A stretch of DNA of 64,000 nucleotides from contig NZ_FZNY01000008.1 of NCBI RefSeq assembly GCF_900188275.1, positions 124,001-188,000 of the forward strand, in the 5' to 3' direction. This DNA comes from Dokdonia pacifica. GTDB lineage: Bacteria; Bacteroidota; Bacteroidia; Flavobacteriales; Flavobacteriaceae. Positions 25,716 to 33,696 of this stretch are shown here, in pieces. The first letter of the stretch is position 1; each line of letters starts with the position of its first letter. The notes below the pieces were generated by a model that ran no database searches, was not told where the DNA came from, and saw nothing but the letters and a program-made list of their open reading frames with translations. Position numbers and translations under genes: made by a program.

Positions 25716-26074
25716 CATTTATACATATTTCAATATGTTTCTTTTTAGTGACATCCAGGGCTCAATTTGGTGTTTACTTTATGTTTCATATCTGAAATAG
25801 GTTAAGTTATTCAAAGTAACTAACGTTTGTTAGACTATTTTATTGTTTTACTATTATATAATCAAATAGCGTACCAATTAAATATTTAGTACTGAAGAGA
25901 TTGATCTGAAATCAGTATCTTAAAAAACGTATATCATATACCCTTTTTTAAAAATTAAATAAGAAGAAGAAGCCAAGAATATTTAAAAAAGAAATATTTT
26001 TTTTACTTTTTGTCCCCTTATTAAAAAACAGCTTCGTCTTAGAAGTAAACAATCTTTAATTAAAAACGACAATT
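25716..26074 (+). other. Intergenic region ahead of YCII/sigma pair
   Basis: No gene is visible. There is a small hairpin CTAAC-GTTT-GTTAG at 25820-25833 and an imperfect -7-like TACTTTTTG at 26004-26012, which would give a leader of about 60 nt for the YCII gene. The rest is AT-rich. Confidence 0.4.
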
Positions 26075-26422
26075 ATGAAAGAATTTATGATGATTTTTAC
26101 GGGAGCTGATTATGCTGATCTTGGATTATCTCCAGAAGAGTTACAAAGCCGCATGGGAAAATGGTTTTCTTGGGGTGAGAAAATGGAGAAAGCAGGTGTT
26201 TTACGTGGCGGTAATGCACTTACACCAAACATGCGCAGAGTTTCTGGTCAAGATAGAACGGTAACAGATCTTACCTCTGCCGAAGTAAAAGAAATTGTAG
26301 GTGGTTATTATATTGTAGAAGCAAAAGATGTAGACCAAGTACAAGACATTGCACAAGATTTCCCTGATTATGATTTAGGAGGTACTGTTGAAATTCGTGA
26401 AATCATGGTTTTTGACAAATAA
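26075..26422 (+). CDS. YCII/DGPF-family protein, partner of the ECF sigma factor
   Basis: The 115-residue protein (MKEFMMIFTGADYADLGLSPEELQSRMGKWFSWGEKMEKAGVLRGGNAL ... GGYYIVEAKDVDQVQDIAQDFPDYDLGGTVEIREIMVF) is a ferredoxin-like YCII domain. DGPF/YCII genes characteristically accompany ECF42 sigma factors, and here the sigma gene begins 1 nt after the stop. The protein may be the regulatory partner or a target; the exact job is unknown in the literature I recall. Confidence 0.88.
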   Translation: MKEFMMIFTGADYADLGLSPEELQSRMGKWFSWGEKMEKAGVLRGGNALTPNMRRVSGQDRTVTDLTSAEVKEIVGGYYIVEAKDVDQVQDIAQDFPDYDLGGTVEIREIMVFDK

Positions 26423-26423
26423 T

Positions 26424-27662
26424 ATGGAACCAAAACTTATAGACCATCTTTTCAGGCACCACTACGGGAAGATGGTCTCTGTTTTGGTACGTATTTTTGG
26501 ATTACCACATTTAGAAATTATAGAAGACGCTATACAAGATACATTTATCAAAGCCACACTTTCCTGGAAAAATAATCAACCAGACAATCCAGAAGCATGG
26601 CTTACACAAGCAGCAAAAAATAGAGTACTAGACTTATTTCGGAAACTCACTGCAGAAAAGAAACGGGTTCCTCATATCGCATCTGGTATTGACACCATTG
26701 CTATACAAGAACTCTTTTTGGACAGTGAGATTGAAGATAGTCAGCTACGTATGATCTTTACTGCTTGTCACCCTTATCTCAATCCTAAAGATCGTATTGC
26801 TTTTGCTTTAAAAACGGTTTCTGGGTTTAGTAGTAAAGAAATTGCAGCAGCATTACTTTCCAAAGAAGAGACCATAAAAAAACGCCTGAGCCGAGCACGC
26901 ACTTCCATTCAAAAAGAACATATTTCTTTTCAGATTCCAAAAGGAAAGACATTAGCATTACGTTTGGACAGTGTTTTAGAAGTATTATATCTCATTTTTA
27001 ATGAAGGGTTTCATTCTACAAAAAAAGAAATTATTGTTCGCAAAGAACTCTGCGCCGAAGCAATGCGTTTATGTAAAATGCTTCTCAATCATAAAAATAC
27101 AAAGACCACAAAATCCTACGCCCTATTTGCTATTATGTGTTTTCATGCAGCGCGTATAGATTCTAAAACGACGCATGACAATCAGCTCTTAGATTTACAA
27201 CATCAAGATCGCTCTCAATGGTATTTCCCGCTTATCAAACTAGGAAATACTGCCATGCACAAAGCCGTAGAAACCGATACCTTCTCTACCTATCATTATG
27301 AAGCTGCTATTGCTGCCGAACATCTCAAAGCAAAAACATTTAAAGATACCAATTGGAAAGCAATCTTACATTGGTATGAATGCTTATATGCGTTACAACC
27401 TATGCCTATACACTTGCTCAATATCGCGGTAGTTCAATTACAGGATTCCCGCTTTCGCGAAAGCTACCAACTCCTGCAACAATTAGAGCCAGAAACGTTG
27501 GGACAACGTAGTTACCTTTATTATGCGACACTATCGGATTATTATCTAACACAAGAAGATTACAAAAAAGCAATAATGCACATGGATATCGCTATAGATC
27601 TAGTAACAAATCAACAAGAAAAAGAATATTTAGAGAAGAAGAGAATTGCGCTCATTCTTTAA
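26424..27662 (+). CDS. ECF42-type RNA polymerase sigma factor (DUF6596)
   Basis: The 412-residue protein starts at the ATG at 26424. Sigma-70 region 2 (HHYGKMVSVLVRIFGLPHLEIIEDAIQDTFIKA) and region 4 (FSSKEIAAALLSKEETIKKRLSRAR) occupy the first 180 residues. The large C-terminal half is helical and TPR-like (DUF6596), including RAQ-type repeats. No anti-sigma gene is adjacent, as expected for ECF42, in which the C-terminal domain replaces it. A palindrome copy encodes RFRES in a late helix (27451-27464). The last 33 nt overlap the convergent downstream gene. Confidence 0.92.
   Translation: MEPKLIDHLFRHHYGKMVSVLVRIFGLPHLEIIEDAIQDTFIKATLSWKNNQPDNPEAWLTQAAKNRVLDLFRKLTAEKKRVPHIASGIDTIAIQELFLDSEIEDSQLRMIFTACHPYLNPKDRIAFALKTVSGFSSKEIAAALLSKEETIKKRLSRARTSIQKEHISFQIPKGKTLALRLDSVLEVLYLIFNEGFHSTKKEIIVRKELCAEAMRLCKMLLNHKNTKTTKSYALFAIMCFHAARIDSKTTHDNQLLDLQHQDRSQWYFPLIKLGNTAMHKAVETDTFSTYHYEAAIAAEHLKAKTFKDTNWKAILHWYECLYALQPMPIHLLNIAVVQLQDSRFRESYQLLQQLEPETLGQRSYLYYATLSDYYLTQEDYKKAIMHMDIAIDLVTNQQEKEYLEKKRIALIL
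27451..27464. repeat. Palindrome copy in sigma factor gene
   Basis: CGCTTTCGCGAAAGCT core, frame giving RFRES. Confidence 0.92.
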
Positions 27663-28088
27663 GTCATTAACCTCATCTTTGAGCATTTTTTCAGCCCAAA
27701 TCATGGCTTCTTCTAAACCATTATTAAAAAGTTTAAAAGGTTTTCTACAAAAAATTTGTTCTATAGCTGTGGTAGAAGGATCTGTTCCAGTAGGAACAAC
27801 GATTGAAAGTGCTTTTAATGTTCCTATTCTATGAAGATACTCATAGTCAGTGGGCACCACAGAATACGAATGAACGCGATGAGAAATATACACCCAAGGT
27901 CTATTTTTCAAAACCAATAATCCTTTAAAGAGTAATGACGCTGCTGATGCATAGGATAGATTAACGCCTTCGTTTACCTCTACAACAAGAATATTTTTAT
28001 TGTAAACATATACCGTGGCAATCTTACTTGTAATGGTTTTCGTCAATTGAAAAGCACTACTTACATTATGTGGATCTAGGGGCTCCAT
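27630..28088 (-). CDS. Unknown protein, STAS-like by size and outline
   Basis: About 152 residues from the ATG at 28088; the upstream in-frame start is only TTG. It has no signal peptide or domain I can name. Alternating strands and helices (SKIATVYVYNKNILVVEVNEGVNLSYASAASLLF, WVYISHRVHSYSVVPTDYEYL, then LKALSIVVPTG) recall STAS/SpoIIAA-like proteins seen in Flavobacteria, but this is a guess. Its 3' end overlaps the sigma gene antisense by 33 bp. Confidence 0.6.
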   Translation of the reverse strand: MEPLDPHNVSSAFQLTKTITSKIATVYVYNKNILVVEVNEGVNLSYASAASLLFKGLLVLKNRPWVYISHRVHSYSVVPTDYEYLHRIGTLKALSIVVPTGTDPSTTAIEQIFCRKPFKLFNNGLEEAMIWAEKMLKDEVNDLKNERNSLLL

Positions 28089-28197
28089 TGCAAGCAAGAT
28101 AGCGCATTCTATTCAAAATAGAAAAACTAAAAAACAAAAATCTAGTAACCCTGTGAAATACAAAAATTTACAGATGAAATACCCTATTTGGTATTGT

Positions 28198-29760
28198 TTA
28201 ATCCTGTAAATTATACTTCTCTACCACTCTGTCTACACAATTAATTCCATCTATAGCCGCCGAAATAATACCACCTGCATACCCTGCTCCTTCCCCACAC
28301 GGATATAATCCTTTTATTTCTATATGCTCTAACGTAACAGGATCACGAGGGATAGACACCGGAGATGATGTTCTACTTTCCGGAGCATGTAATACAGCAT
28401 CATTAGTTAAATACCCTTTCATCTTTCTTCCAAAAGCAAGGAATGCTTTCTTAAGACGCTTTGAGAGCATTGGAGGTAATACCTTATTTAAGTCTACCGA
28501 GACAATTCCCGGTTGATAGGAAGTCTTTGGAAAGTTTTTTGAAATACGTCCATCTACAAAATCACGCATACGTTGTGCAGGTACTGCTTGTGTTTTTCCA
28601 GCAGCTTCCCAACAAGCACGCTCTACAGATTTTTGAAAATCTAAGCACACAAACGGGTCGTCTTCTTTATAATTGGGTAAATCTTCTGGAGTCACACTCA
28701 CCACAATCCCAGAGTTTGAATACGGGTTATCACGTTTGGAAGGACTCCATCCATTGGTTACTACTTCTTCCTGTGCCGTCGCACATGGTGCAATAATACC
28801 GCCTGGACACATACAAAAAGAATACACCCCCATCCCATCTACTTGTTGTACCAAGCTATAGGAAGCTGGTGGCAAATACGGATTATCACTATCACCATGA
28901 TACTGGATATGATCAATCAATTCTTGCTGATGCTCTATACGAACGCCTATCGCAAAAGGCTTTGCTTCTATCTTTACGTTTCTTTTATGTAGTAAGTAAA
29001 AAATATCACGAGCACTATGTCCTGTTGCTAGGATTACGTTTTTAAAAGATAACCAGTCTGTATCATTAATTTGTATTTCTGAAATCTGCTGATCTACGAT
29101 TTTAAGATCGGTAAGTTTACTTTCAAAACGAACTTCACCGCCTGCTTCAATAATCGCTTCTCGCATGGCAGTAATAATTTTTGGCAACTTATTAGTCCCG
29201 ATATGTGGATGCGCATCTACCAAAATATCTTCTACAGCACCAAAATGTACAAACCATTCTATCGCCTTTAGTACATTACCTCGTTTTTTAGATCGTGTAT
29301 ATAACTTCCCATCTGAATACGTACCCGCACCCCCTTCTCCAAAACAATAGTTAGAGTCTTCATTTACAATATGATCTTTATTGATAGCTGCAAGATCTCG
29401 ACGTCTTGCTCGTACGTCTTTTCCTCGTTCAAAAACAATAGGCTTCAATCCTCCTTCTATAGCACGTAAAGCAGCATATAATCCAGCGGGTCCTGCACCA
29501 ATAATGGCAATTTCAGGAGCATTATGTACCTCTTGAGGTACAAACACAGGAAGAGACTCTCGTACTTCATCATGCTTCCAAAACTCAATTTGTAATGAAA
29601 TCTTTACAGGTGATTTACGCGCATCAATACTACGCTTTCGGATATCCCATTCTCGTACATCATCTGCGCGTAGTCTCGCTTTCGCGAAAGCTTTCTCAGC
29701 AATATAATCATCATCTTCAGCTTGATGCGGTAATACATTTATTTGAACGAGTGTACTCAT
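28198..29760 (-). CDS. FAD-dependent dehydrogenase of the COG2509 family
   Basis: The 520-residue protein has an N-terminal domain of unknown role (LVQINVLPHQAEDDDYIAEKAF), then a dinucleotide-binding fold IAIIGAGPAGLYAALRAIEGGLKPIVFERG at about 83. Mid-protein ILATGHSARDIFYLL and the C-terminal GEGAGYAGGIISAAIDGI complete the HI0933/COG2509 architecture. The reaction is unknown. A palindrome copy encodes AFAKAR in the N-terminal domain. A 123-bp MITE-like element lies just upstream. Confidence 0.88.
   Translation of the reverse strand: MSTLVQINVLPHQAEDDDYIAEKAFAKARLRADDVREWDIRKRSIDARKSPVKISLQIEFWKHDEVRESLPVFVPQEVHNAPEIAIIGAGPAGLYAALRAIEGGLKPIVFERGKDVRARRRDLAAINKDHIVNEDSNYCFGEGGAGTYSDGKLYTRSKKRGNVLKAIEWFVHFGAVEDILVDAHPHIGTNKLPKIITAMREAIIEAGGEVRFESKLTDLKIVDQQISEIQINDTDWLSFKNVILATGHSARDIFYLLHKRNVKIEAKPFAIGVRIEHQQELIDHIQYHGDSDNPYLPPASYSLVQQVDGMGVYSFCMCPGGIIAPCATAQEEVVTNGWSPSKRDNPYSNSGIVVSVTPEDLPNYKEDDPFVCLDFQKSVERACWEAAGKTQAVPAQRMRDFVDGRISKNFPKTSYQPGIVSVDLNKVLPPMLSKRLKKAFLAFGRKMKGYLTNDAVLHAPESRTSSPVSIPRDPVTLEHIEIKGLYPCGEGAGYAGGIISAAIDGINCVDRVVEKYNLQD
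29678..29691. repeat. Palindrome copy in FAD dehydrogenase gene
   Basis: GCTTTCGCGAAAGC, frame giving AFAKA. A decayed copy with one extra base (TTTCTGCGAAAGCG) lies at 29795-29808 upstream of the gene. Confidence 0.92.
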
Positions 29761-29771
29761 GGAATAGTCCT

Positions 29772-29789
29772 TAGTCTTTAGCTATTAGT
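29772..29789. repeat. 18-bp interspersed repeat TAGTCTTTAGCTATTAGT
   Basis: Identical to 45580-45597 and related to the tandem TTTTAGTCGTTAGC pair at 31398-31425. Confidence 0.8.
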
Positions 29790-29824
29790 ATGTATTTCTG
29801 CGAAAGCGGAAATCATTATTATTC

Positions 29825-29947
29825 AGTCATCTCGATCCTTCGACTTCGTTCAAGATAAACTTTAGGAGAGATCACACAAACAGTTTCAGGTGATGCTCAC
29901 TGCCATGATATTTCTCGTCATTCGTTCCTCACGCTGTTGAAATGACT
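29825..29947. mobile_element. MITE-like element with terminal inverted repeats
   Basis: A 123-bp intergenic element opens with AGTCATCTCGAT and closes with GTTGAAATGACT, which are imperfect inverted repeats. It carries the phrases typical of decayed flavobacterial repeats (CTTCGACTTCGTTCAAG, TCGTCATTCGTTCCTCACG). It has no coding capacity. Type and mobility are inferred from structure only. Confidence 0.55.
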
Positions 29948-30022
29948 CTTTTTTACTTAAGCATTCAATATTTTTAAGTTCAAAAATCAGCAATCAACAA
30001 TCGTTAATCTCCAATCAAAATA

Positions 30023-31393
30023 TTACTTCAATCGTTCAATTAAAGCATCTAGTGTTACGGTTTCCTGTTCTCCGGCTACCATATCTTTTAACGCAAACGT
30101 TTTGTTTTCCATCTCTTCGCCACCCGCTAAAATTACAAATGGAATTTCACGACGATTGGCATACGTCATTTGCTTTTTCATCTTAGCCGCATCTGGATAT
30201 AACACCGCAGTAATCCCGTTAGAACGAAGCTGTTTAATTGCTTTCATAGCATATAATGCTTCTTCTTTCCCAAAGTTGATAAACAACACTTTGATTCCTT
30301 CTATCGCTTCTTCTGGAAATAAATCTAATTGTTCAATTGTATTATAAATACGATCTAATCCAAAAGATATCCCTACCCCACTTACATCCTTTAAGCCAAA
30401 AATTCCTGTAAGATCGGCATAACGGCCACCGCCACCTATACTTCCCATCTTCACCGCTTCTGGTGCCGCTACTTCAAAAATGGCGCCTGTATAATAATTC
30501 AAACCACGAGCCAGCGTAACATCAAGTTGTAAGGTAGCACTTTCCAACCCTAAACTTTCGATTGCTTCATTAATAAAGACTAACTCCTCAATTCCTTGCA
30601 TTCCTGTTTCTGAAGTAGCCAGCAGTCCTTTGAGTGTTGCTAACTGGTCTCCAAAACTACCTGAAATCGTAAATAGTGGATCTACGGTTTTGATAGCCTC
30701 CTCAGAAATACCTTTAGAAAGCATTTCTGCGATCACTTTCTCTTTCCCTATTTTATCAAGCTTATCTAAAGCCACTGTAAAATCTATGAGTTTATCACTT
30801 GCTCCAATCACCTCAGCAATTCCAGAGAGGATTTTACGGTTATTCATTTTAATGGTAACTCCTTCAAGTTTCAACGCAGTAAATACAGCATCATACAATT
30901 GTACAAACTCTACTTCCTGCCATAAAGAATCACTCCCTACTACATCGGCATCACATTGACAAAACTCTCTGTAACGATTATTTTGCGGATTATCTGCACG
31001 CCATACTAATTGCATTTGAGAACGCTTAAATGGCAATACAATATCATTTCTATGTTGTACTACATAACGTGCAAAAGGCACGGTTAGGTCATAACGCAAG
31101 GCTTTTTCTGAGATTTGTGGCGTAAGTGCATTTGAGTTTGCTTTCGCGAAAGCGTCATCCTTCACTTTACTTAAATAATCCCCACTATTCAAAATTTTAA
31201 AAATCAAACGGTCTCCTTCTTCCCCATACTTTCCCATGAGTGTACTACTTTTTTCAAAACTCGGAGTTTCAATAGGCTGAAATCCATAGTGCTGAAATTG
31301 TGTACGAATGGTATTCATAATATAGGATCGTTTTGCGACCTCTATCGGTGAAAAATCGCGAGTTCCTTTAGGTATCGAAGGTTTTTGTGCCAT
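30023..31393 (-). CDS. hisS: Histidyl-tRNA synthetase
   Basis: The 456-residue class II synthetase charges tRNA-His. Class II motif 1 region (RSYIMNTIRTQFQHYGFQPIETPSFEKSS), motif 2 (RYREFCQCDADVVG), the histidine A motif LARGLNYYTGAIFE and motif 3 (GGGRYADLTGIFG, GISFGLDR) are all present. The C-terminal anticodon domain covers about 360-456. A palindrome copy encodes AFAKAN in a loop before EKALRYDLTVP where other HisRS proteins are shorter. Confidence 0.97.
   Translation of the reverse strand: MAQKPSIPKGTRDFSPIEVAKRSYIMNTIRTQFQHYGFQPIETPSFEKSSTLMGKYGEEGDRLIFKILNSGDYLSKVKDDAFAKANSNALTPQISEKALRYDLTVPFARYVVQHRNDIVLPFKRSQMQLVWRADNPQNNRYREFCQCDADVVGSDSLWQEVEFVQLYDAVFTALKLEGVTIKMNNRKILSGIAEVIGASDKLIDFTVALDKLDKIGKEKVIAEMLSKGISEEAIKTVDPLFTISGSFGDQLATLKGLLATSETGMQGIEELVFINEAIESLGLESATLQLDVTLARGLNYYTGAIFEVAAPEAVKMGSIGGGGRYADLTGIFGLKDVSGVGISFGLDRIYNTIEQLDLFPEEAIEGIKVLFINFGKEEALYAMKAIKQLRSNGITAVLYPDAAKMKKQMTYANRREIPFVILAGGEEMENKTFALKDMVAGEQETVTLDALIERLK
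31140..31154. repeat. Palindrome copy in hisS
   Basis: GCTTTCGCGAAAGCG, frame giving AFAKA. Confidence 0.92.
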
Positions 31394-31397
31394 TTGT

Positions 31398-31425
31398 TTT
31401 TAGTCGTTAGCTTTTAGTCGTTAGC
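31398..31425. repeat. Two tandem 14-bp units TTTTAGTCGTTAGC
   Basis: Exact tandem pair just upstream of hisS; related sequence at 29772 and 45580. Confidence 0.8.
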
Positions 31426-31647
31426 TAGTTGTTTTCATATGCTATATAGTATAAAAATCAACCTGCTATCATTTTCTTTTCCTTATACAGTGAATCAATG
31501 CATAGAACTTCGGTGTTATTTTCGAATTTCAACTTTGATTTGAATGAGTGCAAATATCATAAAAATTAGACATTATTAATCTGTTTATGATTAGTATTTA
31601 TAGTCTTTTCTTATGGTTTATATAAAGGAAGAAAAATTACACGCCAC

Positions 31648-31689
31648 CAATTTTCCCATTTCCCTAGCCCTAAAGGGTAGGGAAAATTG
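31648..31689. repeat. Left boundary repeat of DUF559 unit
   Basis: The ends CAATTTTCCC (31648-31657) and GGGAAAATTG (31680-31689) are exact complements. Nested inside are TTTCCCTA / TAGGGAAA and CCCT-AA-AGGG. The same words recur at 32110-32131 on the other side of the gene. Confidence 0.7.
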
Positions 31690-31724
31690 CCTGAGAACTT
31701 ATCGATTATTTTTTACTTTTGAGA

Positions 31725-32117
31725 ATGGATCATTTAAAAAATGAAGGGATGCACGGAGAGGCAAAAAGTGACAAATTTGCCTTTGCCGAATATTTACGAA
31801 AAAATGCTACTCCAGAAGAAACTAAATTATGGGAATATTTAAAACAACGTCCTAAAGGTTATAAATTTAGAAGACAACACCCCTTTAACGATTATATACT
31901 AGATTTCTATTGTCATCGAGCAAAATTATCTATTGAAATTGACGGCCCTATACACTCAACTCAAAAACAATATGATAAAGATAGGACATCAGTAATCAAC
32001 GAATATGGAATCTCTGAAATACGATTTTCAAACGAAGAGATACGTACTAACTTTAGAAAAGTAAAAGAAACTATTATAGCTACTATAACCTCAATCACAA
32101 AAAATCACTCCCTTTAG
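31725..32117 (+). CDS. DUF559 endonuclease-fold protein
   Basis: The 130-residue protein (start ATG 31725) reads FAEYLRKNATPEETKLWEYLKQRPKGYKFRRQHPFNDYILDFYCHRAKLSIEIDGPIHSTQKQYDKDRTSVINEYGISEIRFSNEEI. This is the DUF559/Vsr-like restriction-endonuclease fold, with the ExK-like catalytic set in LDFYC and EIDG. It stands alone between long boundary repeats, and its stop codon lies inside the right repeat. Such solitary genes behave like small selfish or homing-type elements; that is inference. Confidence 0.85.
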   Translation: MDHLKNEGMHGEAKSDKFAFAEYLRKNATPEETKLWEYLKQRPKGYKFRRQHPFNDYILDFYCHRAKLSIEIDGPIHSTQKQYDKDRTSVINEYGISEIRFSNEEIRTNFRKVKETIIATITSITKNHSL

Positions 32118-32131
32118 GGTTGGGGAAATTG
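32110..32131. repeat. Right boundary repeat of DUF559 unit
   Basis: CCCTTTAGGG then TTGGGGAAATTG. It is the inverted counterpart of the left boundary and contains the TAG stop of the DUF559 gene. Confidence 0.65.
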
Positions 32132-32269
32132 ATTTTTGGCTAAATTATCTAATACTATTTGTCTTCAAAAAATGGAATATTAGTAATTACTCAGAATAAT
32201 TTTCAAACTTCTCGTAACTTTTTTACTCCTTAATAGTCTTATCACAAACAACTATTAAAACTTGTATTG

Positions 32270-33685
32270 ATGAAAAGAATTGTATTTGTTGTTTTATTGG
32301 GGCTTATCAGCCATTTTAATTTCGCTCAAAATGCGACAGGAGATTGGTATGGAAACTTAGAAGTACAACCAGGCATGACACTCCCGTTAGTGTTACATAT
32401 TACAGAAGCAGATGGAACTTATAGTGGAACGTTAGATAGTCCTGACCAAAAAGCATTTGGAATTCCTATTACCACTGTTACTTATACAGACGCCATCCTA
32501 AACATTGCTATCACCAATATGGGACTTACCTATGAAGGCACCGTAAATAGTGACAAACATATAGAAGGAACCTTCAAACAAGGAGGACAGACATTTCCAT
32601 TAGAATTTGCTCGTGAAGCCGTTACTGTAGAAGCGCCTAATAGGCCACAAGAACCTAAAGCGCCTTTTCCATATACAACAGAAGAAGTAACTTTTGAAAA
32701 CACCGCAGCTAATGCTACTTTTTCAGGTACGATCACCCTTCCTAAAGTTGTTTTTAAAGGTAAAAAGAAACTTCCTGCAGTTATTTTAATATCTGGATCT
32801 GGACCACAAGATCGTAATGAAGAGTTATTAGGTCATAAACCTTTCTTAGTCATTGCAGATTATTTAACCCGTAATGGTATTGCGGTATTGCGTTATGATG
32901 ACAGAGGTACAGCAAAATCTACAGGAGATTTTCAAGGAGCTACTAGCGCCGATTTTGCTACAGATGCACAAGCAGCTTTTGATTTTTTGAAGAATCATCC
33001 AGATATAGATGCTTCTAAAATAGGATTTGCGGGTCATAGTGAAGGTGGATTGATCGCTCCTATGGTGGCTGCTAAAAATAAAGAAGTTTCATTCATAGCA
33101 CTGTTAGCAGGAGTAGGACAACCTGGAGACGAATTACTTATGGATCAAGGATATCTTATTGGGAAAGCTCAAGGGTTTGATGATGAGATGTTACGTAAAA
33201 ATCGTATTGCACAAGAAATGATGTTTGGCACCGTAAAAGAATATTATGGCGATACTCCAAAAATTAAAGAAGAACTCACGAGATATTTAAGTAATGCTTT
33301 AGATGAAAATCCAGAAATGATTCCAGAAGGAAGTTCTAAAGAAGCACTTATGAAACGTGAAATTAACACGCTTTCTTCAGACTGGTTTCAGTATTTGATA
33401 GTTACAGATCCTAGACCTACTTTAGAAAAGGTGACATGTCCTGTATTAGCTATTAATGGATCTTTAGATTTACAAGTACCCTCAAAGAAGAATCTTGAGA
33501 ATATCGAAAGTTCTGTTAAAAAAGGTGGAAATACCGATGTCACTACCGTAGAATTTCCTAATTTGAACCATCTATTTCAAACCACCACAACAGGAAGCCC
33601 AACTGAATATGCACAATTAGAAGAAACATTTTCACCAGATGCATTAAAAGTCCTGAGTGATTGGATTATAGAAAAGACTAAATAA
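32270..33685 (+). CDS. Exported alpha/beta hydrolase
   Basis: The 471-residue protein has a signal peptide ending at NFAQ. Residues 25-120 form a beta-rich domain (GDWYGNLEVQPGMTLPLVLHITEADGTYSGTLDSPDQ). The hydrolase domain starts near 165 with AVILISGSGPQDRNEEL. It contains the nucleophile elbow GFAGHSEGGLIAP (Ser in GHSEG) and ends with an aspartate in INGSLDLQVP and a His in PNLNHLFQ, so the triad is intact. It hydrolyses an ester or amide of unknown kind in the periplasm. The ABC permease gene follows by 11 nt. Confidence 0.88.
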   Translation: MKRIVFVVLLGLISHFNFAQNATGDWYGNLEVQPGMTLPLVLHITEADGTYSGTLDSPDQKAFGIPITTVTYTDAILNIAITNMGLTYEGTVNSDKHIEGTFKQGGQTFPLEFAREAVTVEAPNRPQEPKAPFPYTTEEVTFENTAANATFSGTITLPKVVFKGKKKLPAVILISGSGPQDRNEELLGHKPFLVIADYLTRNGIAVLRYDDRGTAKSTGDFQGATSADFATDAQAAFDFLKNHPDIDASKIGFAGHSEGGLIAPMVAAKNKEVSFIALLAGVGQPGDELLMDQGYLIGKAQGFDDEMLRKNRIAQEMMFGTVKEYYGDTPKIKEELTRYLSNALDENPEMIPEGSSKEALMKREINTLSSDWFQYLIVTDPRPTLEKVTCPVLAINGSLDLQVPSKKNLENIESSVKKGGNTDVTTVEFPNLNHLFQTTTTGSPTEYAQLEETFSPDALKVLSDWIIEKTK

Positions 33686-33696
33686 CACACCACACT

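Larger units (their letters stand above)
31394..31724. other. Region between hisS and DUF559 gene
   Basis: It contains the 14-bp tandem pair next to hisS and, at 31648-31689, a cruciform-like inverted repeat bordering the DUF559 gene. The middle is AT-rich with no gene. Confidence 0.5.
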
